NCBI GenBank assembly: GCA_963664845.1
Contig: OY761615.1
Coordinates: 5,332,001 to 5,396,000 of the forward strand
Direction of reading: 5' to 3'
Length of the DNA: 64,000 nucleotides
From: CAIYTF01 sp963664845
GTDB taxonomy: Bacteria; Bacteroidota; Ignavibacteria; Ignavibacteriales; Ignavibacteriaceae
Part shown: positions 26,540 through 34,650 of the stretch, piece after piece
Layout of the letters: the number at the start of each line of letters is the position of its first letter
Numbering within the stretch: position 1 is the stretch's first letter
Notes under the pieces: model-generated
Database searches by the model: none
Told to the model about the DNA's origin: nothing
Seen by the model: the letters and a program-made list of their open reading frames with translations, nothing else
Translations under genes and position numbers: made by a program

Positions 26540-28578
26540 CCATTGTGCGTTTTCTAATACTTGCTTTTATCATGTTGCAACCGTTATTATTTGGGCAGGG
26601 GTATATTTGTGCAGTGGGCGGCGGTTCGGAAGACTATCAGGACTGGAGCGACGATCCCTACCGGTGGATAGTTCAAAAAGCTGACTATGGGAAAATAATT
26701 ATTATATCCGATGCCGGGGCAACTTCCTGGCTGCCTCAATACTTCATGTCATTCGGTGCTGATACTGCCTACAATAAAACAATCGCTTCTGTTACTGTTG
26801 CCAATCTGCAAAGCACCTATGACGAACTTATCACCGCAAAAGCTATCTTCATACGCGGTGGTGATCAATGGGAATATATCCGTCTTTGGAAAGGTACCAA
26901 AGTTGATTCTGCAATAAATTATATATTCAGCCACGGCGGTGTTGTGGCAGGCACCAGTGCGGGTATGGCAGTGCTGGGGGCTGTCGATTTCAGTGCAAAA
27001 AATGGCTCAGCCTACCCTGATGAAACGTTGCTTAACCCATTTGACATCACCATGCAATTTGAAGATAGCTTTTTAAACTTTGTTCCGGGCGTACTTTTCG
27101 ACACACATCTGTCTGAGCGCGGACGGCAAGGACGACTGCTTTGCATGTTGCTCAATCGTTTTGTAAGCACCGGGCAAAAACTGACCGGTGTCGGCATCGA
27201 TGATCTCACTGCTCTGTGCATTGAACCCAATGGAGAAGGGGAGGTGATGGGTAGCGGAGCTGTTCAGTTTTATACGTTTGATGCCAAAACCCGGATGGAT
27301 TATAAAACCAATGGTGATTTCAAAATTGAACAGCTTAAATGCGATCAGCTTACCCGGCACTGGAAATTTAGCCTCCCTGATCACGCTATAAGCTTTGTGC
27401 CTGCTTCTGCGCAGGCTGTCGAGCCATTGCGTCAGTCTTATCCTCCGCAGACAACATACTGGCTTACCGGATCAAATACCGTCACCGATCATCTTGCCAT
27501 GGGGTTGGAACATTTTCTTGAAACCGTGAACACCGGGCATACAACCATAATCACACATCCCGGATATGCTTCACAAATTGCTTCGGTGACTGCGTATCTG
27601 ACAACCCGTGGCATTTCTGCCGATGTTCTCTATATTACCGATTCTGAACTTAATTCCCCCTCGTTTCGTGATAAGCTATCACTTGCTACAAATCTGATTT
27701 TTGCGGGAGATTCTCTCTCTGTACTCGTTAAACTCCGTAATGCAGCCACTCTTGCCGGAAGTGCTTTCTTAACCAAAACAATTAATGAGAAAATTCCTGT
27801 TTTCTTTTTTGGAAAAACAGGGAAACTCGCAGGAAGTTATTACAGCGATAACCTCAGTACAGATATCTATGCTGCTTACCGCGGCAGAATGACTTTTAAT
27901 ACAGGTTTTGGAATACATGACGATATGCTTACTGAACCGGCAGTATTTGAAGACAGCGATTATTACGAAAACAGGATTTGTTCGGTCCCTTGGGCAATGA
28001 TGCGGGGAAGGCGCCGGCTTGGCATATATATGAATGGCAATGCGGCGCTCCAGATTAACGCCGGACAGAAAACAATTTCACAATATGGAAAATACCCATC
28101 GATATTCATTGATGCTTCAGCAACCACACTAATTGATTCATCAACCTACCGGGCATCATCGTCAGTAGGCCCGAGGCAAATTGTCATGATGAATAATCTG
28201 CGCTATTCACTGGCGAAACAGGATAGCATAGTTTATGATATCCATTCCGGTACCTACCTGCCGGACCCGGCGGCGGTAGTAAAGGAGAAACAGTTGCAGC
28301 GCTCGGTTAAAATGTGGAATAACTATCCGAATCCGTTTAACTCCTCAACAGTGGTGAAATTTGAGACGGCCACTGGTTCAGTTTTCTCTGTCTCCGTCTA
28401 TACCATTTTAGGTCAGCTTATTTACGAAATACCCGGGAAGTATTATTCATCAGGTACCCATGAAATCAACCTGGGGAATGAGCTGTTTTCCGTGAGGAAT
28501 TTGCCCGGTGGAGTTTATCTGTGCACGCTGCGAGCCGGAAATCTGATGTTTACGAATAAGATGGTTTATCTGAAATGA
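26536..28578 (+). CDS. Surface-sorted cyanophycinase-like S51 peptidase
   Basis: A 680-residue protein with a signal peptide (FLILAFIMLQPLLFGQ) and an S51 domain over about residues 20-260: VGGGSED, IFIRGGDQWEY, nucleophile Ser141 in AGTSAGMAVLGAV, histidine 191 in FDTHLSERGRQGRL and GVGIDDLTALCI. A second region (about 290-580) is unrecognised. The last 85 residues are a T9SS sorting domain (NNYPNPFNSSTVVKF, VYTILGQLI, LPGGVYLCTL, KMVYLK). So this enzyme should be displayed on the cell surface, unlike the simpler S51 enzyme at 14314. The DTHLSERGR motif differs from DQHFxxRxR, which may mean a different substrate. Confidence 0.9.
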   Translation: MTIVRFLILAFIMLQPLLFGQGYICAVGGGSEDYQDWSDDPYRWIVQKADYGKIIIISDAGATSWLPQYFMSFGADTAYNKTIASVTVANLQSTYDELITAKAIFIRGGDQWEYIRLWKGTKVDSAINYIFSHGGVVAGTSAGMAVLGAVDFSAKNGSAYPDETLLNPFDITMQFEDSFLNFVPGVLFDTHLSERGRQGRLLCMLLNRFVSTGQKLTGVGIDDLTALCIEPNGEGEVMGSGAVQFYTFDAKTRMDYKTNGDFKIEQLKCDQLTRHWKFSLPDHAISFVPASAQAVEPLRQSYPPQTTYWLTGSNTVTDHLAMGLEHFLETVNTGHTTIITHPGYASQIASVTAYLTTRGISADVLYITDSELNSPSFRDKLSLATNLIFAGDSLSVLVKLRNAATLAGSAFLTKTINEKIPVFFFGKTGKLAGSYYSDNLSTDIYAAYRGRMTFNTGFGIHDDMLTEPAVFEDSDYYENRICSVPWAMMRGRRRLGIYMNGNAALQINAGQKTISQYGKYPSIFIDASATTLIDSSTYRASSSVGPRQIVMMNNLRYSLAKQDSIVYDIHSGTYLPDPAAVVKEKQLQRSVKMWNNYPNPFNSSTVVKFETATGSVFSVSVYTILGQLIYEIPGKYYSSGTHEINLGNELFSVRNLPGGVYLCTLRAGNLMFTNKMVYLK

Positions 28579-28643
28579 GAACAAATCATGCCATTAACAT
28601 TGAAGGATGTTTTTCTTTGGTATGGTTTCTCTGACGAAAAAAA

Positions 28644-28673
28644 AAACCTGTTTGAGGCAATCAAACAGGGTTT
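28644..28673. terminator. Bidirectional terminator between convergent genes
   Basis: Hairpin with 9-base perfect arms CCTGTTTGA (28647-28655) and TCAAACAGG (28661-28669) and loop GGCAA. A long A tract precedes it and TTTGT follows, so it can end the S51 gene from the left and, with the A tract read as U on the other strand, the UDP-xylose gene from the right. Confidence 0.8.
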
Positions 28674-28724
28674 GTGAATAGTTTATCTTCGGCTGATTTT
28701 GAATAATAAGATGACGAAGACCAT

Positions 28725-29681
28725 TTAGACCGTCTCTGAAAGTTTGACTTTCTTTCTTAAATATTCGATAGTTATCCGCAATCCTTCTGCCCGGCCAACC
28801 TTTGGTTCCCAGCCAAGCAATTGACGCGCCCTGGTTATATCCGGTTGTCTGATCTTGGGATCATCTTCGGGAAGTTCGGTAAATATTATTTTCGATTTTG
28901 ATCCGGTCTGCTTCAAAACTTCTTCCGCAAACTGCAAAATAGTTATCTCACTTGGATTGCCGATATTAACCGGCATGGTTTCGTCAGAAAGCAGCAACCG
29001 GTAAATACCATCTACCTGGTCACTCACATAACAAAAGCTTCTGGTCTGTGATCCGTCACCAAATACGGTTAAATCCTCGCCTCTCAGAGCCTGACCCACC
29101 AGGCTTGGCAATGCCCGGCCATCATCAATCCTCATTCTTGGTCCATAGGTATTAAAGATGCGGACAATACGGGTTTCAAGGCCGTGATAGCGGTGATATG
29201 CCATGGTCATTGCCTCCTGAAATCTTTTTGCTTCGTCATACACGCCCCGGGGCCCAATGGGGTTGACATTCCCCCAATAATCCTCCGTTTGAGGGTGTAC
29301 AAGCGGATCGCCATATATTTCCGATGTTGAGGCAATTAAAACACGTGCATTTTTCTCTTTTGCCAATCCCAACACTTTATGAGTTCCCAATGACCCGACT
29401 TTTAACGTCTGGATGGGGAGTTTCAGATAATCAATGGGGCTGGCAGGTGAAGCGAAGTGCAAAATATAATCCACCTCACCGGGAACGTAAATAAAGTTAG
29501 TGATATCATGCTTAATAAAGGTAAACTTTTCATTTCCGAACAGATGTTCAATGTTATCCGGACTTCCGGTTATGAAATTATCAATACAAATAACCTGCAT
29601 TCCTTCAGCAAGTAAACGGTCACATAAATGTGATCCAAGAAAACCTGCGCCGCCGGTTACAACCACTGTGGGGTGAGACAT
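28725..29681 (-). CDS. uxs: UDP-glucuronate decarboxylase (UDP-xylose synthase)
   Basis: An SDR-family nucleotide-sugar enzyme of about 318 residues. The glycine motif is TGGAGFLGSHL, followed by DNFITGSPDNI; the active site has STSEIYGDP and YDEAKRFQE (Tyr-x-x-x-Lys), with HFASPASPIDY and the RIFNTYGPRM block specific to UDP-glucuronate decarboxylases. It turns UDP-glucuronate into UDP-xylose with bound NAD. The ATG at 29681 has an AGGA ribosome site 11 bases upstream; a TTG at 29690 is too close to that site. It lies after ugd on the same strand, giving a two-step route from UDP-glucose to UDP-xylose. Confidence 0.93.
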   Translation of the reverse strand: MSHPTVVVTGGAGFLGSHLCDRLLAEGMQVICIDNFITGSPDNIEHLFGNEKFTFIKHDITNFIYVPGEVDYILHFASPASPIDYLKLPIQTLKVGSLGTHKVLGLAKEKNARVLIASTSEIYGDPLVHPQTEDYWGNVNPIGPRGVYDEAKRFQEAMTMAYHRYHGLETRIVRIFNTYGPRMRIDDGRALPSLVGQALRGEDLTVFGDGSQTRSFCYVSDQVDGIYRLLLSDETMPVNIGNPSEITILQFAEEVLKQTGSKSKIIFTELPEDDPKIRQPDITRARQLLGWEPKVGRAEGLRITIEYLRKKVKLSETV

Positions 29682-29780
29682 ATTCTTCAATTCCTCATTT
29701 GCTTAATAGTAAAAGTACTTGTTGCTTTTTCATACCCTTTATAACTCATCCGCATTTGTCCGTTTCGGGCTCTAACGCCA

Positions 29781-31109
29781 TTAAGCCTGAACAACCACTC
29801 TGCCGATGGAATAATAGGTAAATTTTTCATCCTTCATTTTTGAAGGGGCAAAGATATTCCTGCCGTCAAAAACAAGCGGCTGTTTCAACTCGCTGCGCAG
29901 TCTGTCGAAATTTGGATTCCTGAATTCATTCCATTCCGTAAGGATCAGCAGCGCATCTGCATTCTTCAGAGCCGAATATTCATCTGCTGCATATTCAATC
30001 GTATCCTTAAAATAGAACTCCGAAGTCTTTTGGGCTGCAGGATCATAAGCTGATACGGTTGCGCCCAGTTCAAGCAGTCGTTTAATGACGCTTATGGAGG
30101 GGGCCTCACGCATATCATCCGTATTTGGTTTAAAAGCAAGTCCCCATATGGCGAAGTGCCTGCCTTTCAGGTCGTTGTTAAAATGTTTAAGCAGCTTATT
30201 GACCAGAACGAGCTTTTGCGCTTTGTTTACTTTGTCAACGGTCGTCAGAATTTTAAACTCTGAGTTATTATCCAGCGCCGTCTTCATAAGGGCATTAACA
30301 TCCTTCGGGAAACAGGAGCCGCCATACCCGATTCCGGAGAAAAGAAATCGCTTGCCGATTCTCGAGTCACTGCCCATACCTTTGCGGATCATATCGACAT
30401 CCGCACCGACAGTCTCGCAAAAATTGGCTAATTCATTCATAAAGGTAATTCGCATAGCCAGATAGGAATTGGCGGCATATTTAGTAACCTCAGAGCTCTC
30501 ATTCTCCATGGTAAGGATCGGATTGCCCTGACGCACAAACGGCTCATACAGATCTTTCATTTTCTGGAATGCATGTTCAGACCGCGCACCAATTACAATC
30601 CTGTCAGGCTTCATGAAATCATCAACCGCAAAACCCTCGCGCAGGAATTCCGGATTGGAGACCACGTCAAAATTCCTAAGACCATATGATGACAGAATAG
30701 CTTCAACTTTTCTGGAAGTTCCAACTGGTACTGTGCTTTTATTGACTATGATTTTGTGCTCTTTATCGCCGGCTTCTTTGAGAATGGCTCCAATTTTTTC
30801 GGCAACGGACATAACATACTGCAAATCCGCCGATCCATCGCCCCCTTGTGGTGTCGGGAGGCATAAAAAGACAATATCTGAAGTTAAAACCGCCGATTTT
30901 AGATCATCACTAAAGGTGAGTCGCTTTTTTGCAATATTTCGGTAAAATAGTATTTCCAACCCCGGTTCATAAATAGGGACTTCAGCGTTCCGAAGTTTGG
31001 CCAATTTTTCAGGGTTGTTATCAATACATATAACTGTGGATCCCATTTCAGCAAAACATGTTCCGGAAACAAGGCCTACATATCCGGTACCGATTATAGC
31101 TAAATTCAT
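29781..31109 (-). CDS. ugd: UDP-glucose 6-dehydrogenase
   Basis: A 442-residue enzyme. The frame extends upstream to 31175, but the ATG at 31109 starts directly with MNLAIIGTGYVGLVSGTCFAE, the canonical N-terminus, and has a GAAAGGA ribosome site 7 bases upstream. NAD-binding GTGYVG, the catalytic cysteine in GYGGSCFPKDV, FLREGFAVDDF and the C-terminal FKPNTDDMREAPS block are all present. It oxidises UDP-glucose to UDP-glucuronate, the substrate of the decarboxylase gene that follows after 99 bases. Products probably feed polysaccharide or lipopolysaccharide synthesis. Confidence 0.95.
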   Translation of the reverse strand: MNLAIIGTGYVGLVSGTCFAEMGSTVICIDNNPEKLAKLRNAEVPIYEPGLEILFYRNIAKKRLTFSDDLKSAVLTSDIVFLCLPTPQGGDGSADLQYVMSVAEKIGAILKEAGDKEHKIIVNKSTVPVGTSRKVEAILSSYGLRNFDVVSNPEFLREGFAVDDFMKPDRIVIGARSEHAFQKMKDLYEPFVRQGNPILTMENESSEVTKYAANSYLAMRITFMNELANFCETVGADVDMIRKGMGSDSRIGKRFLFSGIGYGGSCFPKDVNALMKTALDNNSEFKILTTVDKVNKAQKLVLVNKLLKHFNNDLKGRHFAIWGLAFKPNTDDMREAPSISVIKRLLELGATVSAYDPAAQKTSEFYFKDTIEYAADEYSALKNADALLILTEWNEFRNPNFDRLRSELKQPLVFDGRNIFAPSKMKDEKFTYYSIGRVVVQA

Positions 31110-31303
31110 TAAAAAAATCCTTTCAACTGGAAAAATCTGTTGGTTAAATTTACGCCATCCCCCGCTGAATCGCAACTTTTACATGGCTGCCCGTATTCAG
31201 ATATTCTCAATACTCACCATAAAAGTCTGCCCAATTCCTCTGACATGTACATCTGGCGCAAACAAGCTGGAGATGCATGTTATTCTCCATTTCCATTTCT
31301 TTG

Positions 31304-32632
31304 TTATTTAACAGCTGTTGAAGGTGAAGAGTCACTGCCTGGCTTATATTTAATTGAATACAGGATGAGGGCAAGCGCTGCAATCAATCCTATTGCTGCA
31401 AAATAGTACCATATCATATAGGCATCTGTATAGGCTCCCGGAAGCTGCGTCGGTGATAGTGTTTTTGGATCGGGGCAATAGGCGGCTAGCAGATACCCGG
31501 ATAATCCGAAACCAAGGATTGAGGAGAGGAACGAGTGCAGATGGGAAAAACCGAGATAGAGCCCTTCTTCACCTTTAGGTGCCTGGAGCGAAAAAAACTC
31601 GAGATATCGCGGTGAGATAAAACACTCGGCAAGCGCCTGGAAAACTATTCCGATAATAAGCATGATGGTTATGGGATGAGCCGTAGTTATTGACAGAATG
31701 GAAATATCAAGTCCTGCATATTTTTGCAGAAGGGGACTGGCCGCCATACAGAGCGCCGACACCGGCATCAGGAACATTCCCACGGTCATTGAGAATAACG
31801 CGCTTTTTGCTTTCATGAGTTTGGTTATAACAATTACCAAAAGGACAACAATAAAAGGATTGATGTTCGCTATCCACTCAGGAGATGCATGCGTGCCAAC
31901 AGTGCGGATGATATATTTGGGCATGGTTGCATACAACTGATGTTGCACTATCCAGAATCCGGTTACGATAATAATAAGCAGCAACAGCCTGAAATTAGTC
32001 ACTATACGGATTAAGCCGGCGACTAATTCCTTTGTGCTTTTTCCTGCTTCTTTCACTTCGACGTTCCTGTAGAAAAAGAACACCACCAGAAGTGCCAGCA
32101 ACGTGCAGCCGGCTGAGAAAAAATTGATATACTCGACACCGAGTTGGATGCGCAACGGATACGCGAATGTTTTCCCGGTGAAAGATCCGATGTTAACCAT
32201 CGCGTAGAAAATGGAAAACCCTCTTGCCCGGTTCTGCGTGGTGGTTGTTTTTGCCACAGTTCCCGTAATTACGGATTTTATAAATGAGCCGCCGAACATC
32301 AGGATGACAAGGGAAGGGAGGACAATCAGTTTATAGGGAAGTGCTCCGAGCAAAAAGTAACCCGTGGTAAGCAGTGCAAACGCGAGCAGAAGCGCGTTTC
32401 GGAAACCAATCCTATCCGCTACGGCCCCCATGAATGGCGGGAGAAAGTAGAGCCCTGCCGCAAACACACCGCTTACCCAGGCGGCAGCCACATCGCCAAA
32501 TCCGACAAGATTGGTAAGATACAGGGTAATTGTGATAAACATGCCATAATATGCAGCGCGCTCAAAAAGCTCTACAATATTGGCGGACCAGAAGGCGGCA
32601 GGGAAAACCCTGAGTGAAGATGCTGAATTCAT
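31304..32632 (-). CDS. POT/PTR2-family proton-dependent peptide transporter
   Basis: A 442-residue protein with about 12 hydrophobic segments. The N-terminal ELFERAAYYG matches the POT family ExxERxxYYG motif, whose glutamates and arginine couple protons to peptide uptake. FPAAFWSANIVE precedes it, and VADRIGFRNALL is the MFS loop. The C-terminal half has FISPRYLEFFSLQAPKGEEGLYLGF, a region close to the family's later signature. It imports di- or tripeptides, or a related compound. The gene is alone on the minus strand, but the window contains many peptidases that would supply substrates. Confidence 0.85.
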   Translation of the reverse strand: MNSASSLRVFPAAFWSANIVELFERAAYYGMFITITLYLTNLVGFGDVAAAWVSGVFAAGLYFLPPFMGAVADRIGFRNALLLAFALLTTGYFLLGALPYKLIVLPSLVILMFGGSFIKSVITGTVAKTTTTQNRARGFSIFYAMVNIGSFTGKTFAYPLRIQLGVEYINFFSAGCTLLALLVVFFFYRNVEVKEAGKSTKELVAGLIRIVTNFRLLLLIIIVTGFWIVQHQLYATMPKYIIRTVGTHASPEWIANINPFIVVLLVIVITKLMKAKSALFSMTVGMFLMPVSALCMAASPLLQKYAGLDISILSITTAHPITIMLIIGIVFQALAECFISPRYLEFFSLQAPKGEEGLYLGFSHLHSFLSSILGFGLSGYLLAAYCPDPKTLSPTQLPGAYTDAYMIWYYFAAIGLIAALALILYSIKYKPGSDSSPSTAVK

Positions 32633-32772
32633 GTATTGCCAAAATATCCGGATAGTTAAAAAAGTAACAACCTAAAATAAGAATATATTTGCTGAGAATA
32701 TGAGTTACTGATTTTTATGTGGAGTAAAAAAAGACAACAGAGAAGGAATTAATGCTGGTAAAGTTAAGTGAC

Positions 32773-33369
32773 CTATTTTCGTTCCGAATACCCAAACTTC
32801 CCGCCAATGCGAAATTGGACCAGTGAAAATATCAGCATATTGACTATGAGTATGTAGATGATGAATCCGGAATTGGCGAAAGTAAGCTCTGTCAGTGTCA
32901 ATAGCGTCAAAATAATTCCGATGGGCGCTGTTATCCACGGCCAGGCTATTTCGGTTTCGGGATATTTGTAGGCTTTTAACACCGTTGGAACCGCAGCTAA
33001 GCCATCGGCAAGAATACTAAACATAATGGCGATATTGCCCACTTTTGTCAACTGCCATAAAATAAGTCCAAAAAGCGAAAATGCACCACAGACGACATCA
33101 AACCGTGTCAATTCCCATGCTGACTTTTTATTGACAAACGATGCAACAAATGTCAATAGTGGAAGAAAACCAGTAGTGAACGTCATCAGAGCTTCCATGC
33201 CTACTCCTTGCTCCAATTGAGCGGCAAAAGCAATACATGGGGCTATTGACCAAAGCAGAAAGGATACCCGGTTAGGTTTCACTCTGCCCTTAACTGTGTC
33301 AATTAAATAAGCAATGGAGCCAAAGGCTCCGATTATGCTCCCAAGAACGACAAAATGTGAACTTAGCAT
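32773..33369 (-). CDS. Inner-membrane protein, possibly PQ-loop-like
   Basis: A 198-residue protein made almost entirely of hydrophobic segments (six or seven). Two similar blocks, GSIAYLIDTVKGRVKPNRVSF followed by WSIAP and later LAAVPTVLKAYKYPETEIAW followed by WITAP, look like the two repeats of PQ-loop/SWEET-type transporters, although the PQ dipeptide is not conserved. The function is unknown; a small-molecule transporter is the best guess. The ATG at 33369 lacks an evident ribosome site. Confidence 0.7.
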   Translation of the reverse strand: MLSSHFVVLGSIIGAFGSIAYLIDTVKGRVKPNRVSFLLWSIAPCIAFAAQLEQGVGMEALMTFTTGFLPLLTFVASFVNKKSAWELTRFDVVCGAFSLFGLILWQLTKVGNIAIMFSILADGLAAVPTVLKAYKYPETEIAWPWITAPIGIILTLLTLTELTFANSGFIIYILIVNMLIFSLVQFRIGGKFGYSERK

Positions 33370-33423
33370 CCTGTACTCAACTACGGTTATTCATGTTTAC
33401 GCAAATGACTCAATGATCCAACA

Positions 33424-34044
33424 TTATTCAGCATTTTTCAGCTTTTTCACATTATGGTAGTATCGTTTTGATTTCTCAAGACTGCCACAGGATTGCATAC
33501 TGCACCAGGTACGGCTGTTGTTTTTACTTCGATCGAGAAAAAGCCAACCGCATGATTTGCATTCTTTCATTCTTTTGACCGGGAATGACGTCATAATATC
33601 GAATGCATCCTTATAAACAACCCACAAAGGTTCAAGCAGATCAATCTCATTTTCACTCCAGGCAACATCAATGTTTTGTTCGGTTATCTTAAGCCGCAGT
33701 TTTGATAATGCTTTCGACAGCGTTTTATTAAACGCTTCGGCCAAAGCAGAATCAGCGGATTTATTATGGATAACGGAAGTAAAAACCGAATGTAATAATT
33801 CTCTTTTTTCAATTATTTCTTTTAGCCTAAGTTCAGCTTTTTTTCTCTCTTTCACGGCAACTGTCCGTAATTCGTTCAGCCTGCCTGTGTGCAGCAATTT
33901 TACTCTTTCGGACCAGATCAAAATGTCATCATACGAAAGCAAATAATCGTGCATGCTTTCATCTTTCCGGGAATACACGGTATTTATAAAGTCAAAGCAA
34001 AAACAGCCGCCATCAAGCGTCATGGTTCTTATGGTCTTCTTCAT
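33424..34044 (-). CDS. ABATE/CGNR zinc-finger regulator with variant finger
   Basis: A 206-residue protein. The N-terminal part has the ABATE-like pattern (GGCFCFDFINTVYSR), and the C-terminal finger has CKSCGWLFLDRSKNNSRTWCSMQSCG. The hallmark CGNR is here CGSL, but the four zinc cysteines are kept. Such proteins are presumed transcriptional regulators, often of detoxification or stress genes. The ATG at 34044 has GGAG 5 bases upstream. A large inverted repeat 35 bases upstream (34079-34118) may be its own operator. The target genes are not obvious; the membrane protein gene downstream on the same strand is one possibility. Confidence 0.85.
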   Translation of the reverse strand: MKKTIRTMTLDGGCFCFDFINTVYSRKDESMHDYLLSYDDILIWSERVKLLHTGRLNELRTVAVKERKKAELRLKEIIEKRELLHSVFTSVIHNKSADSALAEAFNKTLSKALSKLRLKITEQNIDVAWSENEIDLLEPLWVVYKDAFDIMTSFPVKRMKECKSCGWLFLDRSKNNSRTWCSMQSCGSLEKSKRYYHNVKKLKNAE

Positions 34045-34078
34045 TTCAATCTCCGTAAATTATACTGCTCCAAATATA

Positions 34079-34118
34079 ATATTATTACCATCATAAACAA
34101 TATAGACGGTAATAATAT
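34079..34118. promoter_or_regulatory. Inverted repeat upstream of the CGNR regulator
   Basis: Perfect 11-base arms ATATTATTACC (34079-34089) and GGTAATAATAT (34108-34118), 18 bases apart, 35 bases before the regulator start codon. This is a candidate autoregulatory operator; it could also form a weak A+T-rich hairpin in the leader. Confidence 0.45.
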
Positions 34119-34650
34119 ATTTGCTGCCTGCTGATGAGAGGGTACAGGCCTTCACTCCTTTGCAAAAATGCGTTCTGCGTTGCTGATACAGCATTCTGTA
34201 AAGGATCATTCCCGGGGCTCCCAAAATGACCTTCGGCAAGAGTAAAACCGGGTTTAGTAATAACCGTACGGAAGAAATAATTAACAGAGAGTATTTTGCC
34301 ATTTTCGCCTGGTTAGAACCTGGTGCGGGGGAACTTACCTCAAAAACCGCCGGAATTTCTTAACATTAGACGATTTACACATGTAATGGCTTGAGTATTT
34401 TTAAAATAAAAAAGCAGATCAAACGACCTGCTTTTATAAACGGGGAGTCTGGAAAACTCCTCAGCGTCAAATTGCCTTAATTAAAAGTTGGAAAACACTT
34501 ACTGTTTTGATCAAAAAGGACATCAATGTGCAAAAAGCAAAAAACACGATTGGATTCCCGCTTTCCATGCCAAAGGCACAGTGCAAAGCTGCGTTGTTAC
34601 GCGTGTGCGGGAATGCCAATCCTCATTTACGGCTTTTTACAGCACAATCA
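34119..34650. other. Intergenic region with a degenerate inverted repeat
   Basis: There is no credible gene here; an 80-codon minus-strand frame ending near 34060 has no family resemblance. The region holds the oligoendopeptidase terminator (34410-34435) and, at 34549-34560 and 34610-34623, the two arms of an imperfect inverted repeat (GATTGGATTCCC and GGGAATGCCAATCC). The latter resembles a decayed REP-type element like the intact one at 61581. Confidence 0.5.
34410..34435 (-). terminator. Terminator of the oligoendopeptidase gene
   Basis: Arms AAAAGCAG (34410-34417) and CTGCTTTT (34428-34435) around a 10-base loop. On the minus strand the stem is followed by a T-rich run (TTTTTTATTTTAAAA), the intrinsic terminator pattern. 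It lies 215 bases after the stop of the M3 peptidase gene. Confidence 0.65.

Noticed and set aside
31110..31175. Upstream extension of ugd by 22 residues
   Set aside because: The added residues are not part of the family; the ATG at 31109 starts at the Rossmann strand with a good ribosome site.
34060..34302. 80-codon minus-strand frame
   Set aside because: It runs through the inverted repeat before the CGNR gene and shows no protein-like conservation pattern.
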